Source: Cytobacillus massiliigabonensis (lineage in GTDB: Bacteria > Bacillota > Bacilli > Bacillales > Cytobacillaceae). From it: DNA of 64,000 bases. The stretch spans positions 921,964-985,963 of the forward strand of contig NZ_LT904902.1 in the NCBI RefSeq assembly GCF_900199725.1, given 5' to 3'. Under the pieces are notes generated by a model. That model made no database searches, was not told where the DNA came from, and saw only the letters and a program-made list of their open reading frames with translations. Below are positions 35,126 through 44,583 of this stretch, piece after piece; positions within the stretch are counted from its first letter, which is position 1, and each line of letters starts with the position of its first letter. The translations under genes were made by a program, and so were the position numbers.

Positions 35126-37336
35126 TCAGATTCTAGTCTTTTGTAATCTAAGAGCGTTCAGGACGACTGAGACGGAACTAAAAGCCATTGCAGCACCCGC
35201 CAGCCAAGGGGCTAAGAGTCCGAACATCGCAAATGGAATACTGACCATATTATATAGAAACGCCCATACAAAGTTTTGTCTAATATTGGTCATCGTTGCT
35301 TTACTTATCTTAATTGCATCCACAACCTTACTCAAATCGCCTTTTATTACCGTAATATCACCAGATTCAATCGCAATATCGGAACCGGTGCCCATCGCAA
35401 TTCCGACATCTGCTACTGTTAAGGCTGGTGCATCATTAATCCCGTCACCAACCATAACAACATGTTTTCCTTCCTTCTGAAGAGATTGGATGATTTCTGC
35501 TTTTTTCTGTGGTGTGATTTGTGCTTGAACCTTTTCAATTCCAGTCTTTTTGGCAATCGACAGGGCGATCTTCTCATTATCACCAGTTAGCATGATGACA
35601 TCCATTCCCATCTGCTTCAAACGGGTAATCGCTGCTTTTGATGATTGTTTTAGCTCATCAGAAACGGCAATCATTCCGGCAAATCGAGCATTAATCGAAA
35701 CTAGCATAACTGTTTTACCTTCTTGCTCTAATCTCTTAATCTCTCTAGCTGCTCTTGATGGAACGTAAAGTTGATTCTTCATAAAGAAACTCGGATTTGA
35801 AATTAATACTTCTTTCCCTTTTACAAATGCCTTGATTCCATATCCCGGAATGGTTAGTACTTCACTTGCACTTGGAAAATGAAATACCCTTTTCTTTGCT
35901 TCTTTCACAATCGCTTTTGCAACAGGGTGTCCTGACGCCCCTTCAACCGCACCGATCATTTCAAAAAATTCACTTTCACTATGGGATTCAACATAAATGT
36001 CCGTTACTTGGGGCTCTCCTTTTGTAATCGTTCCGGTTTTATCTAAAACAACGACATTGCTTTTTCCTAAAACTTCAAGATATTTTCCCTCTTTAAAAAG
36101 AATGCCTGTCTGTGCTGCTCGTCCACTCCCTACCATTACAGAAGTAGGAGTAGCTAATCCAAGCGCACATGGGCATGCGATAATTAATACAGCGATCACT
36201 TTTTCCAGCGCTTCACTTAACTGTCCCGGCTGGATCATGACATACCACAAAACAAATGTCAGCATTGAAATGACAATAATAATTGGAACGAAAATTCCTG
36301 TCACCTTATCTGCAATGTGCTGAATCGGCGCTTTTGATGATTGTGCTTCTTCCACAATGCGAATGATTTGTGACAAAGCAGTCTCAGAGTCCCTTTTAGT
36401 GACCTTTATTTTTAAGGTTCCGTTCTGATTCATTGTCCCTGCATAAACATAATGACCAATGCCTTTTTCAATTGGTGCACTTTCTCCCGTTAACAATGAC
36501 TCATCAATCATTGAGCTTCCTTCAATAACTTGTCCATCGATTGGCACCTTTTCGCCTGATTTAACAATAATCACATTGCCCGGAGATAATCTATCAACAG
36601 GCGTTTGGGATTCCTTTCCGTTCAAATACAATGTGGCTGTTTTTGTTTGCAATTGGTACAGTTTCTTGATTGCCTCTGTCGTTCTCATTTTCGTTCTTGC
36701 TTCTAGTAATTTCCCCAACAATATAAATGTGATAATAAAGGCACTTGTTTCATAGAACAATACAATGGAATGTGGACGTTCTAATGGATGTAAATGAGTG
36801 AAGGTCAAATAATGGCTGTAAAAAAAGGCTGCCGAAGTACTTAAAACGACTAAAACATCCATATTCGCACTTCCGCTTTTCAGCGATTTCCAAGCCCTTT
36901 CATAGAATGGGTACCCTATTATAAATTGAATGGGAATGGTAAGAGCAAATTGGAATAAGGGATGGATGAAAACTTCCGGAACAGTAATAAAAGATGCCCA
37001 GCTAAAATGGGAAAACATCGCCCATGCCAAAGGAAAAGTTAGCAATGCTGAAATAAAAAACTGCCATTTGAGAACTGTAATCTCTCTACGCTTCTCCATT
37101 TCTGACTGATGGTTATTCTTTCTATCTATTTCCGCATCAAATCCAATTTTATTAATTTTATTGATAATATCATTAATATGTATTTTATTATTGCTAAATG
37201 TGACACGTCCCTTTTCAGTTGTTAAATTTACATGCACTTCTTCTACCCCATCTATTTTAGAGACTGCCTTTTCTATTCTCGCTGCACAAGCGGCACAATG
37301 CATTCCTTTAATTTCTAAATGGCTCGTTTCTTTCAT
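35126..37336 (-). CDS. Heavy-metal (copper-type) P1B-ATPase, second copy
   Basis: 736 residues. One N-terminal HMA domain with C14 and C17 (GMHCAACAAR), then eight membrane helices with the CPC ion motif ([15 protein letters not shown]), phosphorylation site DKTGT, actuator TGES, HP in GASGHPVAKAI and the [12 protein letters not shown] hinge. CPC plus HMA indicates Cu+ export. A longer copA occurs at 56643; this one has a single HMA and lacks a CsoR-type operator in its upstream region, so it may serve another metalloprotein or another signal. No chaperone gene is adjacent. Confidence 0.93.
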   Translation of the reverse strand: MKETSHLEIKGMHCAACAARIEKAVSKIDGVEEVHVNLTTEKGRVTFSNNKIHINDIINKINKIGFDAEIDRKNNHQSEMEKRREITVLKWQFFISALLTFPLAWAMFSHFSWASFITVPEVFIHPLFQFALTIPIQFIIGYPFYERAWKSLKSGSANMDVLVVLSTSAAFFYSHYLTFTHLHPLERPHSIVLFYETSAFIITFILLGKLLEARTKMRTTEAIKKLYQLQTKTATLYLNGKESQTPVDRLSPGNVIIVKSGEKVPIDGQVIEGSSMIDESLLTGESAPIEKGIGHYVYAGTMNQNGTLKIKVTKRDSETALSQIIRIVEEAQSSKAPIQHIADKVTGIFVPIIIVISMLTFVLWYVMIQPGQLSEALEKVIAVLIIACPCALGLATPTSVMVGSGRAAQTGILFKEGKYLEVLGKSNVVVLDKTGTITKGEPQVTDIYVESHSESEFFEMIGAVEGASGHPVAKAIVKEAKKRVFHFPSASEVLTIPGYGIKAFVKGKEVLISNPSFFMKNQLYVPSRAAREIKRLEQEGKTVMLVSINARFAGMIAVSDELKQSSKAAITRLKQMGMDVIMLTGDNEKIALSIAKKTGIEKVQAQITPQKKAEIIQSLQKEGKHVVMVGDGINDAPALTVADVGIAMGTGSDIAIESGDITVIKGDLSKVVDAIKISKATMTNIRQNFVWAFLYNMVSIPFAMFGLLAPWLAGAAMAFSSVSVVLNALRLQKTRI

Positions 37337-37538
37337 ACTCTATTTTCACCACTTTCTTTTCCGCCAAATTAATATAGTCTATTAAAAGGAAATACTATTT
37401 AGAACATTCCATTCCAAAGGATATGGAAGACGCCGATAACTTTAGCAAATGGTTCTTGGCACCTAGCTCTCTATAAGGAAAGAATAAAAATAACCCACAT
37501 TTGGAAATATATTATAAATCGTTCCGAAGGTGGATTAT

Positions 37539-38327
37539 ATGTACAACTATACAAACGATAACACTGCCAGACGGTATAAAGCCCATGTTAGTGTTTTAGG
37601 AACAACACAATTGCATTTAAGAAATCCTTATATTATTGCCTGGTGGTCCGCAGCGTTCCCTGGGTTCGGGCATATGCTTTTATCTAAATACCTTAGAGGG
37701 TACGCATTATTTATTTGGGAAGTTATCGTTAATGTGAATGCGCATATTAATTCTGCCATGATCTATTCCTTTCAAGGGAATATTGATATGGCAAAAGAGG
37801 TATTAGATACAAGATGGCTTCTTATGTATATTCCCGTTTACCTTTTTGCCATTTGGGACAGCTATCGGACAACAGTGGATATTAATCGAATTTACCTTTT
37901 AGCTGACAGAGAGGATCACCGCTTTAATACGTATTCTATCGGGGCATTAGAGATTAACTACCTGGATAAACGGAATCCAGTTGTTTCATTGATGTGGTCA
38001 TTGTTTATTCCCGGTCTAGGTCAGCTATATATTCATCGGATCTTAACAGCTCTATTTGTCATCGTGTGGTTAGTAGTTTTTTATTATTTTTCTCATATTC
38101 AAGAAGCGATTGTCCTCTTAATTTTAGGTGATTTAAAAGAAGCTACCGCTGTGCTGCATCCAGAATGGCTTCTATTTATTCCTTCACATTATGGGTTTGC
38201 TCTTTTTGACTCTTATATGAATACGGTGGAAAATAATAAACTTTTTGAAAAAGATTTAAGAAACCATTTAACCTTGAATTATCAATCGAAGAATTTCAAA
38301 ATACTAAAAGGACAAAAAGTGATGTGA
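37539..38327 (+). CDS. Internally duplicated membrane protein
   Basis: About 262 residues with four or more membrane helices in two repeats. IAWWSAAFPGFGHMLLSKYL...DSYRTTVDINRIYLL and SLMWSLFIPGLGQLYIHRIL...DSYMNTVENNKLF align over about 90 residues. The PGxGQ turn resembles TM2-type proteins. The ATG at 37539 follows AAGGTGGATTAT. Its stop overlaps the next gene's GTG start, so the two are translationally coupled. Function unknown. Confidence 0.8.
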   Translation: MYNYTNDNTARRYKAHVSVLGTTQLHLRNPYIIAWWSAAFPGFGHMLLSKYLRGYALFIWEVIVNVNAHINSAMIYSFQGNIDMAKEVLDTRWLLMYIPVYLFAIWDSYRTTVDINRIYLLADREDHRFNTYSIGALEINYLDKRNPVVSLMWSLFIPGLGQLYIHRILTALFVIVWLVVFYYFSHIQEAIVLLILGDLKEATAVLHPEWLLFIPSHYGFALFDSYMNTVENNKLFEKDLRNHLTLNYQSKNFKILKGQKVM

Positions 38328-38791
38328 CATATATGCAGCTTTTTTCAACATTTGAAACCACCGGATTCTTGGAAATGGCCATTTCAACTTTAGAAAAGAG
38401 AGGAATACAAAAAGAGGACATATTTGCTGTCCCGCTCGATAATCGGGCAGAAGACCGTAAAGTTTTTGATACTTTGCATCGCTCAGACGGTACAAGCCTG
38501 ATTGATATAGGGATGGCGTTAGCTACAGCCTTTTCAGTGATTGGGGCAAGTATCGGTTTTAAATTAGCGTGGGGTCCCATTTATTGGGGGCTAATAGGCG
38601 CATTTGCTGGGTTCGTTCTTGGCTTTTCTATTCGACTTTTTATAGAATTGGTGGTAAAGAAGAAGAAAAGAGTTTTAAAAGGCAAGCATGCTGAAATCAT
38701 CTTAATTGTTGATTGCGAAGAATCTCAAGCTGAATTAGTTGAGAATATCCTTTGGAGCCATTTTGCATTAGGAGTAGCAAAGGTAAAGTGA
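38324..38791 (+). CDS. Two-helix membrane protein coupled to the upstream gene
   Basis: About 155 residues. A soluble alpha/beta segment (QLFSTFETTGFLEMAISTLE) precedes two helices (IDIGMALATAFSVIGASIGF and WGLIGAFAGFVLGFSIRLFI). A second soluble alpha/beta segment follows (EIILIVDCEESQAELVENIL). GTG at 38324 overlaps the preceding stop; ATG at 38333 is an alternative. It is probably a partner of the duplicated membrane protein. No family recognised. Confidence 0.75.
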   Translation: MTYMQLFSTFETTGFLEMAISTLEKRGIQKEDIFAVPLDNRAEDRKVFDTLHRSDGTSLIDIGMALATAFSVIGASIGFKLAWGPIYWGLIGAFAGFVLGFSIRLFIELVVKKKKRVLKGKHAEIILIVDCEESQAELVENILWSHFALGVAKVK

Positions 38792-38926
38792 TGGAATCAT
38801 GGCAATTGTTGAATGCCCTGCTGAAAAATGAGGTGAAGGTGAAAGAATGCCAGAGCCATGAAAGATCTGATTAATCATAAAGTCTTATTATATCTTTTCA
38901 TCAAAATACAAATGGAGGTGCCAATC

Positions 38927-39604
38927 ATGTGCGGGCGATTTACTTTAACAGCTTCCTTTACTGAAATCATTGAGCGCTTTGAAATTGAAGCAGCCATCCA
39001 AGAAGAACGATACCATCCAAACTATAATATAGCCCCGTCGCAATCTGTTATAGCCGTCATTAATGACGGAAGAAAGAATCGTCTCGGTTTTCTCCGTTGG
39101 GGACTCATTCCGCCCTGGTCGAAGGAGATGAAGATTGGAAATAAAATGATTAATGCAAGATCGGAAACATTAACTGAAAAACCTAGTTTTCGACAGGCAT
39201 TTAAAAAGAAACGCTGCTTGATCATTGCTGATTCCTTTTATGAGTGGAAGCGTCATGAAGATCAATCGAAGACGCCCATGCGAATCAAACTAAAATCGGG
39301 CAGCTTGTTCGCTATGGCTGGTCTTTGGGATCGCTGGATTTCCCCTCAAGGTGAATCAGTCTACTCGTGTACGGTCATTACAACAGCCCCAAATGAACTT
39401 GTAAAGGATATACATGACCGAATGCCGGTTATTTTACATCCAAGTGATGAAAAGCTCTGGCTGGACCCAGCAGTTACAGATGAAAAGCTGCTTAAGCCGC
39501 TGCTCCATCCATTTCATCATGATTTAATGGAAACGTATGAGGTCTCTCCGCTTGTTAACTCGCCAAAGAATAACTCTGTTGATTTGATTCGGGAAATTTG
39601 CTGA
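38927..39604 (+). CDS. SRAP (HMCES/YedK-like) abasic-site protein
   Basis: 225 residues of the SOS-response-associated peptidase fold. The protein must start MCGRF, because Cys2 becomes the N-terminal nucleophile that crosslinks to abasic sites in single-stranded DNA; the ATG at 38927 with TGGAGGTGCC before it fits exactly. Other signatures are LRWGLIPPW, NARSETLTEKPSFRQAF, DSFYEWK (active glutamate) and IHDRMPVIL (active histidine). It protects abasic DNA during replication. A terminator follows directly. Confidence 0.95.
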   Translation: MCGRFTLTASFTEIIERFEIEAAIQEERYHPNYNIAPSQSVIAVINDGRKNRLGFLRWGLIPPWSKEMKIGNKMINARSETLTEKPSFRQAFKKKRCLIIADSFYEWKRHEDQSKTPMRIKLKSGSLFAMAGLWDRWISPQGESVYSCTVITTAPNELVKDIHDRMPVILHPSDEKLWLDPAVTDEKLLKPLLHPFHHDLMETYEVSPLVNSPKNNSVDLIREIC

Positions 39605-39636
39605 GGGGCGGAGAGAAGTGTCCGTCCCTTTTTCTG
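39604..39636 (+). terminator. Terminator
   Basis: GGGGCGGA pairs with TCCGTCCC, followed by TTTTT, directly after the SRAP stop. Confidence 0.85.
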
Positions 39637-39781
39637 TATGAAGAATAGAGCAATCTCGAAAAATCACGGATTGTTATCTTCTGTTTTTTATTTTAAAGGT
39701 TATACTCTTCTAACACCCTTCAGCTTGATCCTCTTCCACTTCTCTCCTCCCCCAAACAAAGCAGGCGGACCATTCCCTCGC

Positions 39782-41101
39782 TTACACAAACCTCCCATAT
39801 TCCTTCTCAAACACTAGCTTAACCATTCCAACCGGTCCATTCCGATGCTTCGCAATATCAATTTCTATGAACTTATTTTCGCTGGTGTCTTTGTTGTAAT
39901 ACTCGTCTCTGTATAGAAGCATGATGAGGTCAGCATCTTGTTCAATGCTTCCAGAGTCACGGAGGTCAGACATTTTCGGGCGCTTGTCCATTCTTTGTTC
40001 TACTCCTCTTGAAAGCTGGGAAAGGAGAATAATCGGAACCTCATATTGCCGGGCAATCTGTTTTAACTCCTTTGTGATGCTGGCAATTGCGAGGTCATGG
40101 CGATCATATTTCCCGGATATGGGAATAAGCTGAAGGTAATCGATCACAACCAGATAATCTTCATCAGGAAATTCCCGCCGCGTTTTCTGGATTTGGGCTC
40201 TAAGACCAGAGACGGTTTTCTGCGATGGGTCGTGAATTTGAAGATTCCATTGATGAAAGACACTTAGTGCATGATTTGCTTTTGCTTGATCTTCTTCCGT
40301 AAATAGTCTGTACGGATTTTTCCATTTGGCTCCGTCAATTCTTGATAGGCTGCTTAATATTCGTTTGGCGAGCTGTTTTTTCGGCATCTCCAGGGAAAAG
40401 ATATCGACCACACCGCCTTTTTCACAGCAATTCATTGCCAGCGACAGGGCAAAAGCTGTTTTTCCCATAGATGGACGGGCTGCCAAAACAATCAGATCTC
40501 CCTTGCTCCAGCCGCTTGTCATCCGATTGAGGGAGTCAAAGCCTGTATCAATCCCATTCAAGTCGCCTCGGTCCTCATACATTTCATTAAAAATATCCAT
40601 CATCAAATCCTGCTTCGTTTCTACCTGAGTCATGCCAATTTCCTGAAGCCTGATAAAAGTCTGATAGAAACTTTCTGCATCTGACAATCTTCCATCATTT
40701 AAAAATCTGGCTGCAGCCCGTTTTAACTCTCGAAGCTTATAATGTTCGAGCACGATCTGCTGGTATTCTTCCATGTGAATGGTTGTCGGGCAGCTTACGG
40801 CAAGACTGGTCAAATAGCTTACACCGCCGATCGATTCAATCAGACTGCCTAGTTTATTGACAACTGTGACCACATCAATCCCCTGTGATTCCTGGCGAAG
40901 CTCTGTCATCATTTGAAAAATAAGCTGATTCTTCCTTTGTGAAAAATGATAAGGTTCTAGAATCAATTCAAATATACATTCAGGTTCTAGAAAAACACCT
41001 CCTAGAATCATATTTTCCGCTGCGATCTCGTCACTTTCGGCTGGATGTGGATAGCCAGTCAGGAGTTGGTTTCCTTCTGGCAAATAGCTGATCTCGTTCA
41101 A
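39782..41101 (-). CDS. DnaB-type replicative helicase, phage/accessory form
   Basis: About 439 residues. An N-terminal DnaB domain (EIAAENMILGGVFLEPECIF) precedes a RecA-like core with Walker A ARPSMGKTAFALSLA, Walker B VVIDYLQLI and LSQLSRGVEQRMDKRP. The TTG at 41101 follows GGGAGGGAGCGGA and is the only start that keeps the N-terminal domain. It overlaps the upstream loader gene by 71 bases. With the two genes before it, this forms a phage-style replication cassette, and no phage structural genes are present. Confidence 0.88.
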   Translation of the reverse strand: MNEISYLPEGNQLLTGYPHPAESDEIAAENMILGGVFLEPECIFELILEPYHFSQRKNQLIFQMMTELRQESQGIDVVTVVNKLGSLIESIGGVSYLTSLAVSCPTTIHMEEYQQIVLEHYKLRELKRAAARFLNDGRLSDAESFYQTFIRLQEIGMTQVETKQDLMMDIFNEMYEDRGDLNGIDTGFDSLNRMTSGWSKGDLIVLAARPSMGKTAFALSLAMNCCEKGGVVDIFSLEMPKKQLAKRILSSLSRIDGAKWKNPYRLFTEEDQAKANHALSVFHQWNLQIHDPSQKTVSGLRAQIQKTRREFPDEDYLVVIDYLQLIPISGKYDRHDLAIASITKELKQIARQYEVPIILLSQLSRGVEQRMDKRPKMSDLRDSGSIEQDADLIMLLYRDEYYNKDTSENKFIEIDIAKHRNGPVGMVKLVFEKEYGRFV

Positions 41102-41360
41102 TCCGCTCCCTCCCTTCCTGCTCCCATTGTTTGGTTTGCTGAAGAAAATGATTTTCTTTCTCCTGAAACACCGCAATCTCGGCCAGCACCGGCGGAAAGG
41201 GATGCTTCGCAATATAAGCTGCCAATTTTTGCATGACAAGCTTAAAATCCATTCTTTTCGACACGCTTAGCCACATGAGCACCATTTCATCACTGATTTT
41301 AAATTGCGGGTACACCGATTCGATGGTCGCTAACACTTGAATCACTTCTTTCTTATTCAT
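41031..41360 (-). CDS. Helicase loader/inhibitor (G39P-like)
   Basis: 109 residues, helical. MNKKEVIQVLATIESVYPQF, the WLSVSKRMDFKLVMQKLAAY segment and the HPFPPVLAEI block follow the G39P-type loader/inhibitor family of Bacillus phages, which bind the helicase and bring it to the origin complex. Its 3' end overlaps the helicase gene by 71 bases, implying tight coupling. It sits 15 bases after the initiator-like gene. Confidence 0.8.
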   Translation of the reverse strand: MNKKEVIQVLATIESVYPQFKISDEMVLMWLSVSKRMDFKLVMQKLAAYIAKHPFPPVLAEIAVFQEKENHFLQQTKQWEQEGRERIERDQLFARRKPTPDWLSTSSRK

Positions 41361-41375
41361 TGACCTAGGTCCTCT

Positions 41376-42203
41376 CTAACTGAGGATTCCTTGCATTTCG
41401 AGCCGGGCAAGGCGGTCCATAAGGGATTCTTTTTGTACATTCTTCTTTTTCCATTCGGATTTCCCAAGTCGTGTTAAAATCGCTGCCTCATAATAGGCCA
41501 TGCTGTTAATGCGCTGCTGTGGGGATTTTTGCTGATAGGCCGCATGAATGCTTTCCATCCAATTGAGCAGCTTTTCCAGCGGGATTTCTAGCAGCGCGAC
41601 TTTTTCAATCACATTCATGTCTTTTGCTGACAAGGCAGCTCCACGATTGCGGAGCTGAAGAAAACGCTCCGTAATGGCATTCATTCTCGCAGATTGGTCC
41701 ATTTTTTCCTCATGCCCATTCACGCTCGGCTGATCATTCTTTTTCTCTATCTCCTCCTCTTTCTTCTCTCCTTCTTGATTTTGTTCTACGTTCGTATCGT
41801 CCTCGTTTTCAGATGGTTCTGCCGTCGTTCCGCGAAAAGAAGGGCAAAAAAAATCGACGAATCCTTTTGCATGAATTTCTTCACTGTTTAATAATGTAAA
41901 TAACGTTCCCACATTCGTATCTTCAACAGTGATTAACCGTTTTTTCACGAGCTTATCTACCGACCGCTTGATGGTGCTCTTGGAATACTGCTTCTCTCCT
42001 CTGCCTTCGCGGTAGCCAAGATCCTCCGCTAATTTGGAATAAGCCCTTATATATTGCCCTCGTTTTAACGGAACTCCGCTTACCATCCTTCCATCCTCTC
42101 TAGTTGCTCGTGTCAGCAGCAAGAGATAGAGCCGAAACGGAACAATCTCTTTCCATAAATCGACCTCGACGACATCTCGATTCAACTTCACCCAGCCGCA
42201 CAT
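41376..42203 (-). CDS. Phage-type replication initiation protein with winged helix
   Basis: 275 residues. The N-terminal 100 residues form a winged-helix domain (VKLNRDVVEVDLWKEIVPFR, then SKSTIKRSVDKLVKKRLITV) as in phage DnaD-like initiators. A charged linker (about 115-160, rich in E and K) leads to a C-terminal helical domain ending MDRLARLEMQGIL. AGGCGGGAAAAGT precedes the ATG. It begins the three-gene replication cassette. Confidence 0.82.
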   Translation of the reverse strand: MCGWVKLNRDVVEVDLWKEIVPFRLYLLLLTRATREDGRMVSGVPLKRGQYIRAYSKLAEDLGYREGRGEKQYSKSTIKRSVDKLVKKRLITVEDTNVGTLFTLLNSEEIHAKGFVDFFCPSFRGTTAEPSENEDDTNVEQNQEGEKKEEEIEKKNDQPSVNGHEEKMDQSARMNAITERFLQLRNRGAALSAKDMNVIEKVALLEIPLEKLLNWMESIHAAYQQKSPQQRINSMAYYEAAILTRLGKSEWKKKNVQKESLMDRLARLEMQGILS

Positions 42204-42386
42204 ACTTTTCCCGCCTTTCTATCATTACTCATCTTCTATATATAGAAAGGGGGGCAAGAAGGACAGGTTAATTTAAAAAATAATGTTCCCCTATAACAAA
42301 TTCCCTGCTCTTCCCAATATTGAGGCAGCTGATTGAAGTCTATTCCACCCTAAAATATCCGGCAGCCAGCCCCTGTTTATAAAGCA

Positions 42387-42438
42387 AAAGCGTACAAAAA
42401 TGGAAAAAAAATGATGTTTTCCATTTCTGTACGCTTGA
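42387..42438 (-). terminator. Long terminator hairpin
   Basis: AAGCGTACAGAAATGGAAAA pairs with TTTTCCATTTTTGTACGCTT on the minus strand, followed by TTGCTTTAT. It ends the small membrane-protein gene upstream and insulates the replication cassette. Confidence 0.8.
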
Positions 42439-42441
42439 GTT

Positions 42442-42621
42442 TTAATCATTACTGTTTGATATGGAGAATATAGGAATGAAAAGTACCCCTATCCCAAATA
42501 CAGCAAATGAAATCCATCAGACTATATCGTACCATTCCATTTGTTTAAAAAAAGAAACATTAATAATCATTGCAAACGCACCTAAAATCGCAAGTATTTT
42601 TCCTATTACCTGTTTAGACAA
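42442..42621 (-). pseudogene. Small membrane protein interrupted by UGA
   Basis: Behind GAAAGGAGACGAATTCCC a TTG start opens a frame MSKQVIGKILAILGAFAMII to DIV, meets UGA at 42517-42519, and continues WISFAVFGIGVLFIPIFSIS to a TAA at 42442. Both halves form good membrane helices. A TGG-to-TGA change is the simplest explanation. The organism may read UGA in other genes (see 51952 and 53609), so recoding was considered. No stem-loop in SECIS position was noticed. Confidence 0.5.
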
Positions 42622-42747
42622 AGGGAATTCGTCTCCTTTCTAAAAAACATTTTACTAAATATTAACATTTTTTCGAATGACGAACAGGTTAATAGTGAGT
42701 TTTAGAAAGGAATGACCTTGTATTTATTCCGGAAAATGGAATATGAA

Positions 42748-42784
42748 TAAAAAACAGACGCATTTCTTAGAGAAACGCACCGTT
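42748..42784 (-). terminator. Terminator of the TerC gene
   Basis: GGTGCGTTTC pairs with GAAATGCGTC on the minus strand, followed by TGTTTTTTATT. It lies 85 bases after the stop. Confidence 0.85.
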
Positions 42785-42865
42785 TGGTATGAAGTAAAAC
42801 ATGGTTTAATCACATCATTTATCTTCCTCTAACGCCCCCGTTTATTGATGTTGCAATCATAAAGT

Positions 42866-43621
42866 TTACTCTCTTTTACGCGGTGCAAACCAGCCAATTA
42901 AAGCAATACCAACTAATACTCCATAGAAGATTAAGGTCCAAGCGGTACTGTGCGGAAAGTGGTGATCTAAGATACCAATATCCTCATGGGCAAGGGTGAT
43001 TACAGCAAGCTTTACACCGACCCAAGCAACAATTGCGTAAGCGGTTGTTTCCAATGCCGGACGTTTTCCAAGAAGCTGTACAAACCAGGTTGCAGCATAC
43101 TTAATCAGGATGAGGCCAGCTATCCCTCCGAGAACAACAACAATGAACTGCCCGCCATCCATCCCGCCAAAATCCTCTAGTGGAGAATCTGGAAGACCAA
43201 GGGCGAGAGCAACTGCAGCTAAAATCGAATCAATTGCAAAAGCTAGATCTGCTAATGCAATTTTCCCCACTGTGGGCCAGAAGCCTTTACCCGCAGATTC
43301 CTTTTCATCGTCCTTATGTATATTTTCATTCCTTTTCCCGAAACGAGCCTGAATAACATGCTTTAATCCTAGGTAAAGAAGATAAGCTGCTCCTATTGCC
43401 TGTATTTGCCAAACGTTGGCAATAAAAGAAATGGCAAACAAAGCAGCAAAACGGAAAGCAAAGGCCATAATAATTCCATAATTTATAGCTTTTCTTTTCT
43501 GGTCCTCAGGTAAATGCTTAGCTATAACTGCCAGTACAAGTGCATTGTCTGCTGACAATAATCCTTCCAATCCGATTAGAATTAACAATGCCCAAGCATA
43601 CTCTAACCATAGTGATTCCAT
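42866..43621 (-). CDS. TerC-family metal exporter (YkoY/YceF-like)
   Basis: 251 residues, about eight membrane helices. Conserved acidic motifs are EGLLSADNALVLAV in helix 1 and ADLAFAIDSILAAVALA in helix 4. Bacillus members (YceF and YkoY, also called MeeF and MeeY) export manganese and help metallate secreted enzymes. No yybP-ykoY manganese riboswitch was found in the 5' region. GAGAGGAAGTG precedes the ATG. Confidence 0.92.
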   Translation of the reverse strand: MESLWLEYAWALLILIGLEGLLSADNALVLAVIAKHLPEDQKRKAINYGIIMAFAFRFAALFAISFIANVWQIQAIGAAYLLYLGLKHVIQARFGKRNENIHKDDEKESAGKGFWPTVGKIALADLAFAIDSILAAVALALGLPDSPLEDFGGMDGGQFIVVVLGGIAGLILIKYAATWFVQLLGKRPALETTAYAIVAWVGVKLAVITLAHEDIGILDHHFPHSTAWTLIFYGVLVGIALIGWFAPRKRE

Positions 43622-43899
43622 TCACTTCCTCTCCTATCGATAACTAAAAATGTAATTAAAAGTTTTCCTAACAATAGAATAGCCCATTAAGCTGCAGATA
43701 ATCATAGAGAAATATGGTTTAAATTATTTGCTCTTTTTACGAATCTGCGTTACTAGTATGTATATTATCCGTTTTTTCTATTTACGCCAAAAAGTGGAAC
43801 AAATTTCCTTGTCCCAAATAGTAAACTCAATCATTTTCTCAAGTAATGAGTACTCAATCGGACGATACCAAGGGATGCATATCCACTCCGGTAGACCTG

Positions 43900-43998
43900 C
43901 CCACAATAGGTATGCATTCGCTCAACCCATTATTTCCTCTGAACTAATTGCTGCAGACTTCCGCAATATCTCCGTCGATACCAATGGATTTAGCTGAC
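43900..43998 (-). pseudogene. C-terminal remnant of a class-M-like sirtuin
   Basis: On the minus strand SAKSIGIDGDIAEV matches the C-terminus EKSIGIDGNIAEVLQQLVQ of the sirtuin at 48348. The DNA then continues CTGCAGCAATTAGTTCAG one base out of frame (a missing G after GAAGT). Only about 30 codons remain. It lies beside a copy of the 300-bp repeat that also flanks the sirtuin cluster at 51.1 kb, suggesting a duplicated and mostly deleted block. Confidence 0.75.
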
Positions 43999-44029
43999 CC
44001 GCTCTCAAATCCTTAATAGAATCAGAAGG

Positions 44030-44345
44030 GTGTCAGCTAGTTTTTGTTTGTTTCTGTCATAACTGCCTGTTGATTTTACTATGTTTGAAAAATAAGCGGA
44101 GAAATTCCGCTTATTTGGGGAAATACCGATATTTCCTTAAAAATAAGGGGAGTTTTTCCGCTTATCGTCTCCAAATCTATGAATTTTGCCTTTTTTAGAG
44201 CAGTTAACCGGAAATTTTCCGCTTATTTCTGCTTTTGCAGCTACGTTTTTATATAATAGGCGGAAATTCTCCGCTTATGGATTCTCATACATACACGAAA
44301 ATCAACATGGATTCATTATGAAATTGAAACTGAATAAAATATCAT
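44030..44345. repeat. Dispersed ~300-bp palindrome-rich repeat, copy at 44 kb
   Basis: Begins AGTTTTTGTTTGTTTCTGTC and ends ACATACACGAAAATCAACA. Inside are TAAGCGGAGAAATTCCGCTTA, GGAAATACCGATATTTCC, GGGGAGTTTTTCCGCTTAT and two CGGAAATT..CCGCTTAT units. The copy at 51095-51375 is nearly identical over its whole length. Confidence 0.92.
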
Positions 44346-44583
44346 CCAAATCATCCTTCTAAAAACATAGAAAGTCTAATTTTAAAAGGTATTCATACTA
44401 TTTTCAAGACCCAACTCTCAGCGCAAAGTTTGAAAGTTTGGACTCTAATCGATCCTATGGGAAAGCGCCTGATTGCTGAATAATTCAATAATTTTTATGC
44501 TGCGGTTCACTGCTCGTTAGATGGGAAAGCAAAATATTTCTTAGAAAGAGGATCTTGGCCACATTTTTGAATGGAGACCGAGA

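Noticed and set aside
43622..43740. yybP-ykoY manganese riboswitch before the TerC gene
   Set aside because: The conserved core loops are not present in the 5' region.
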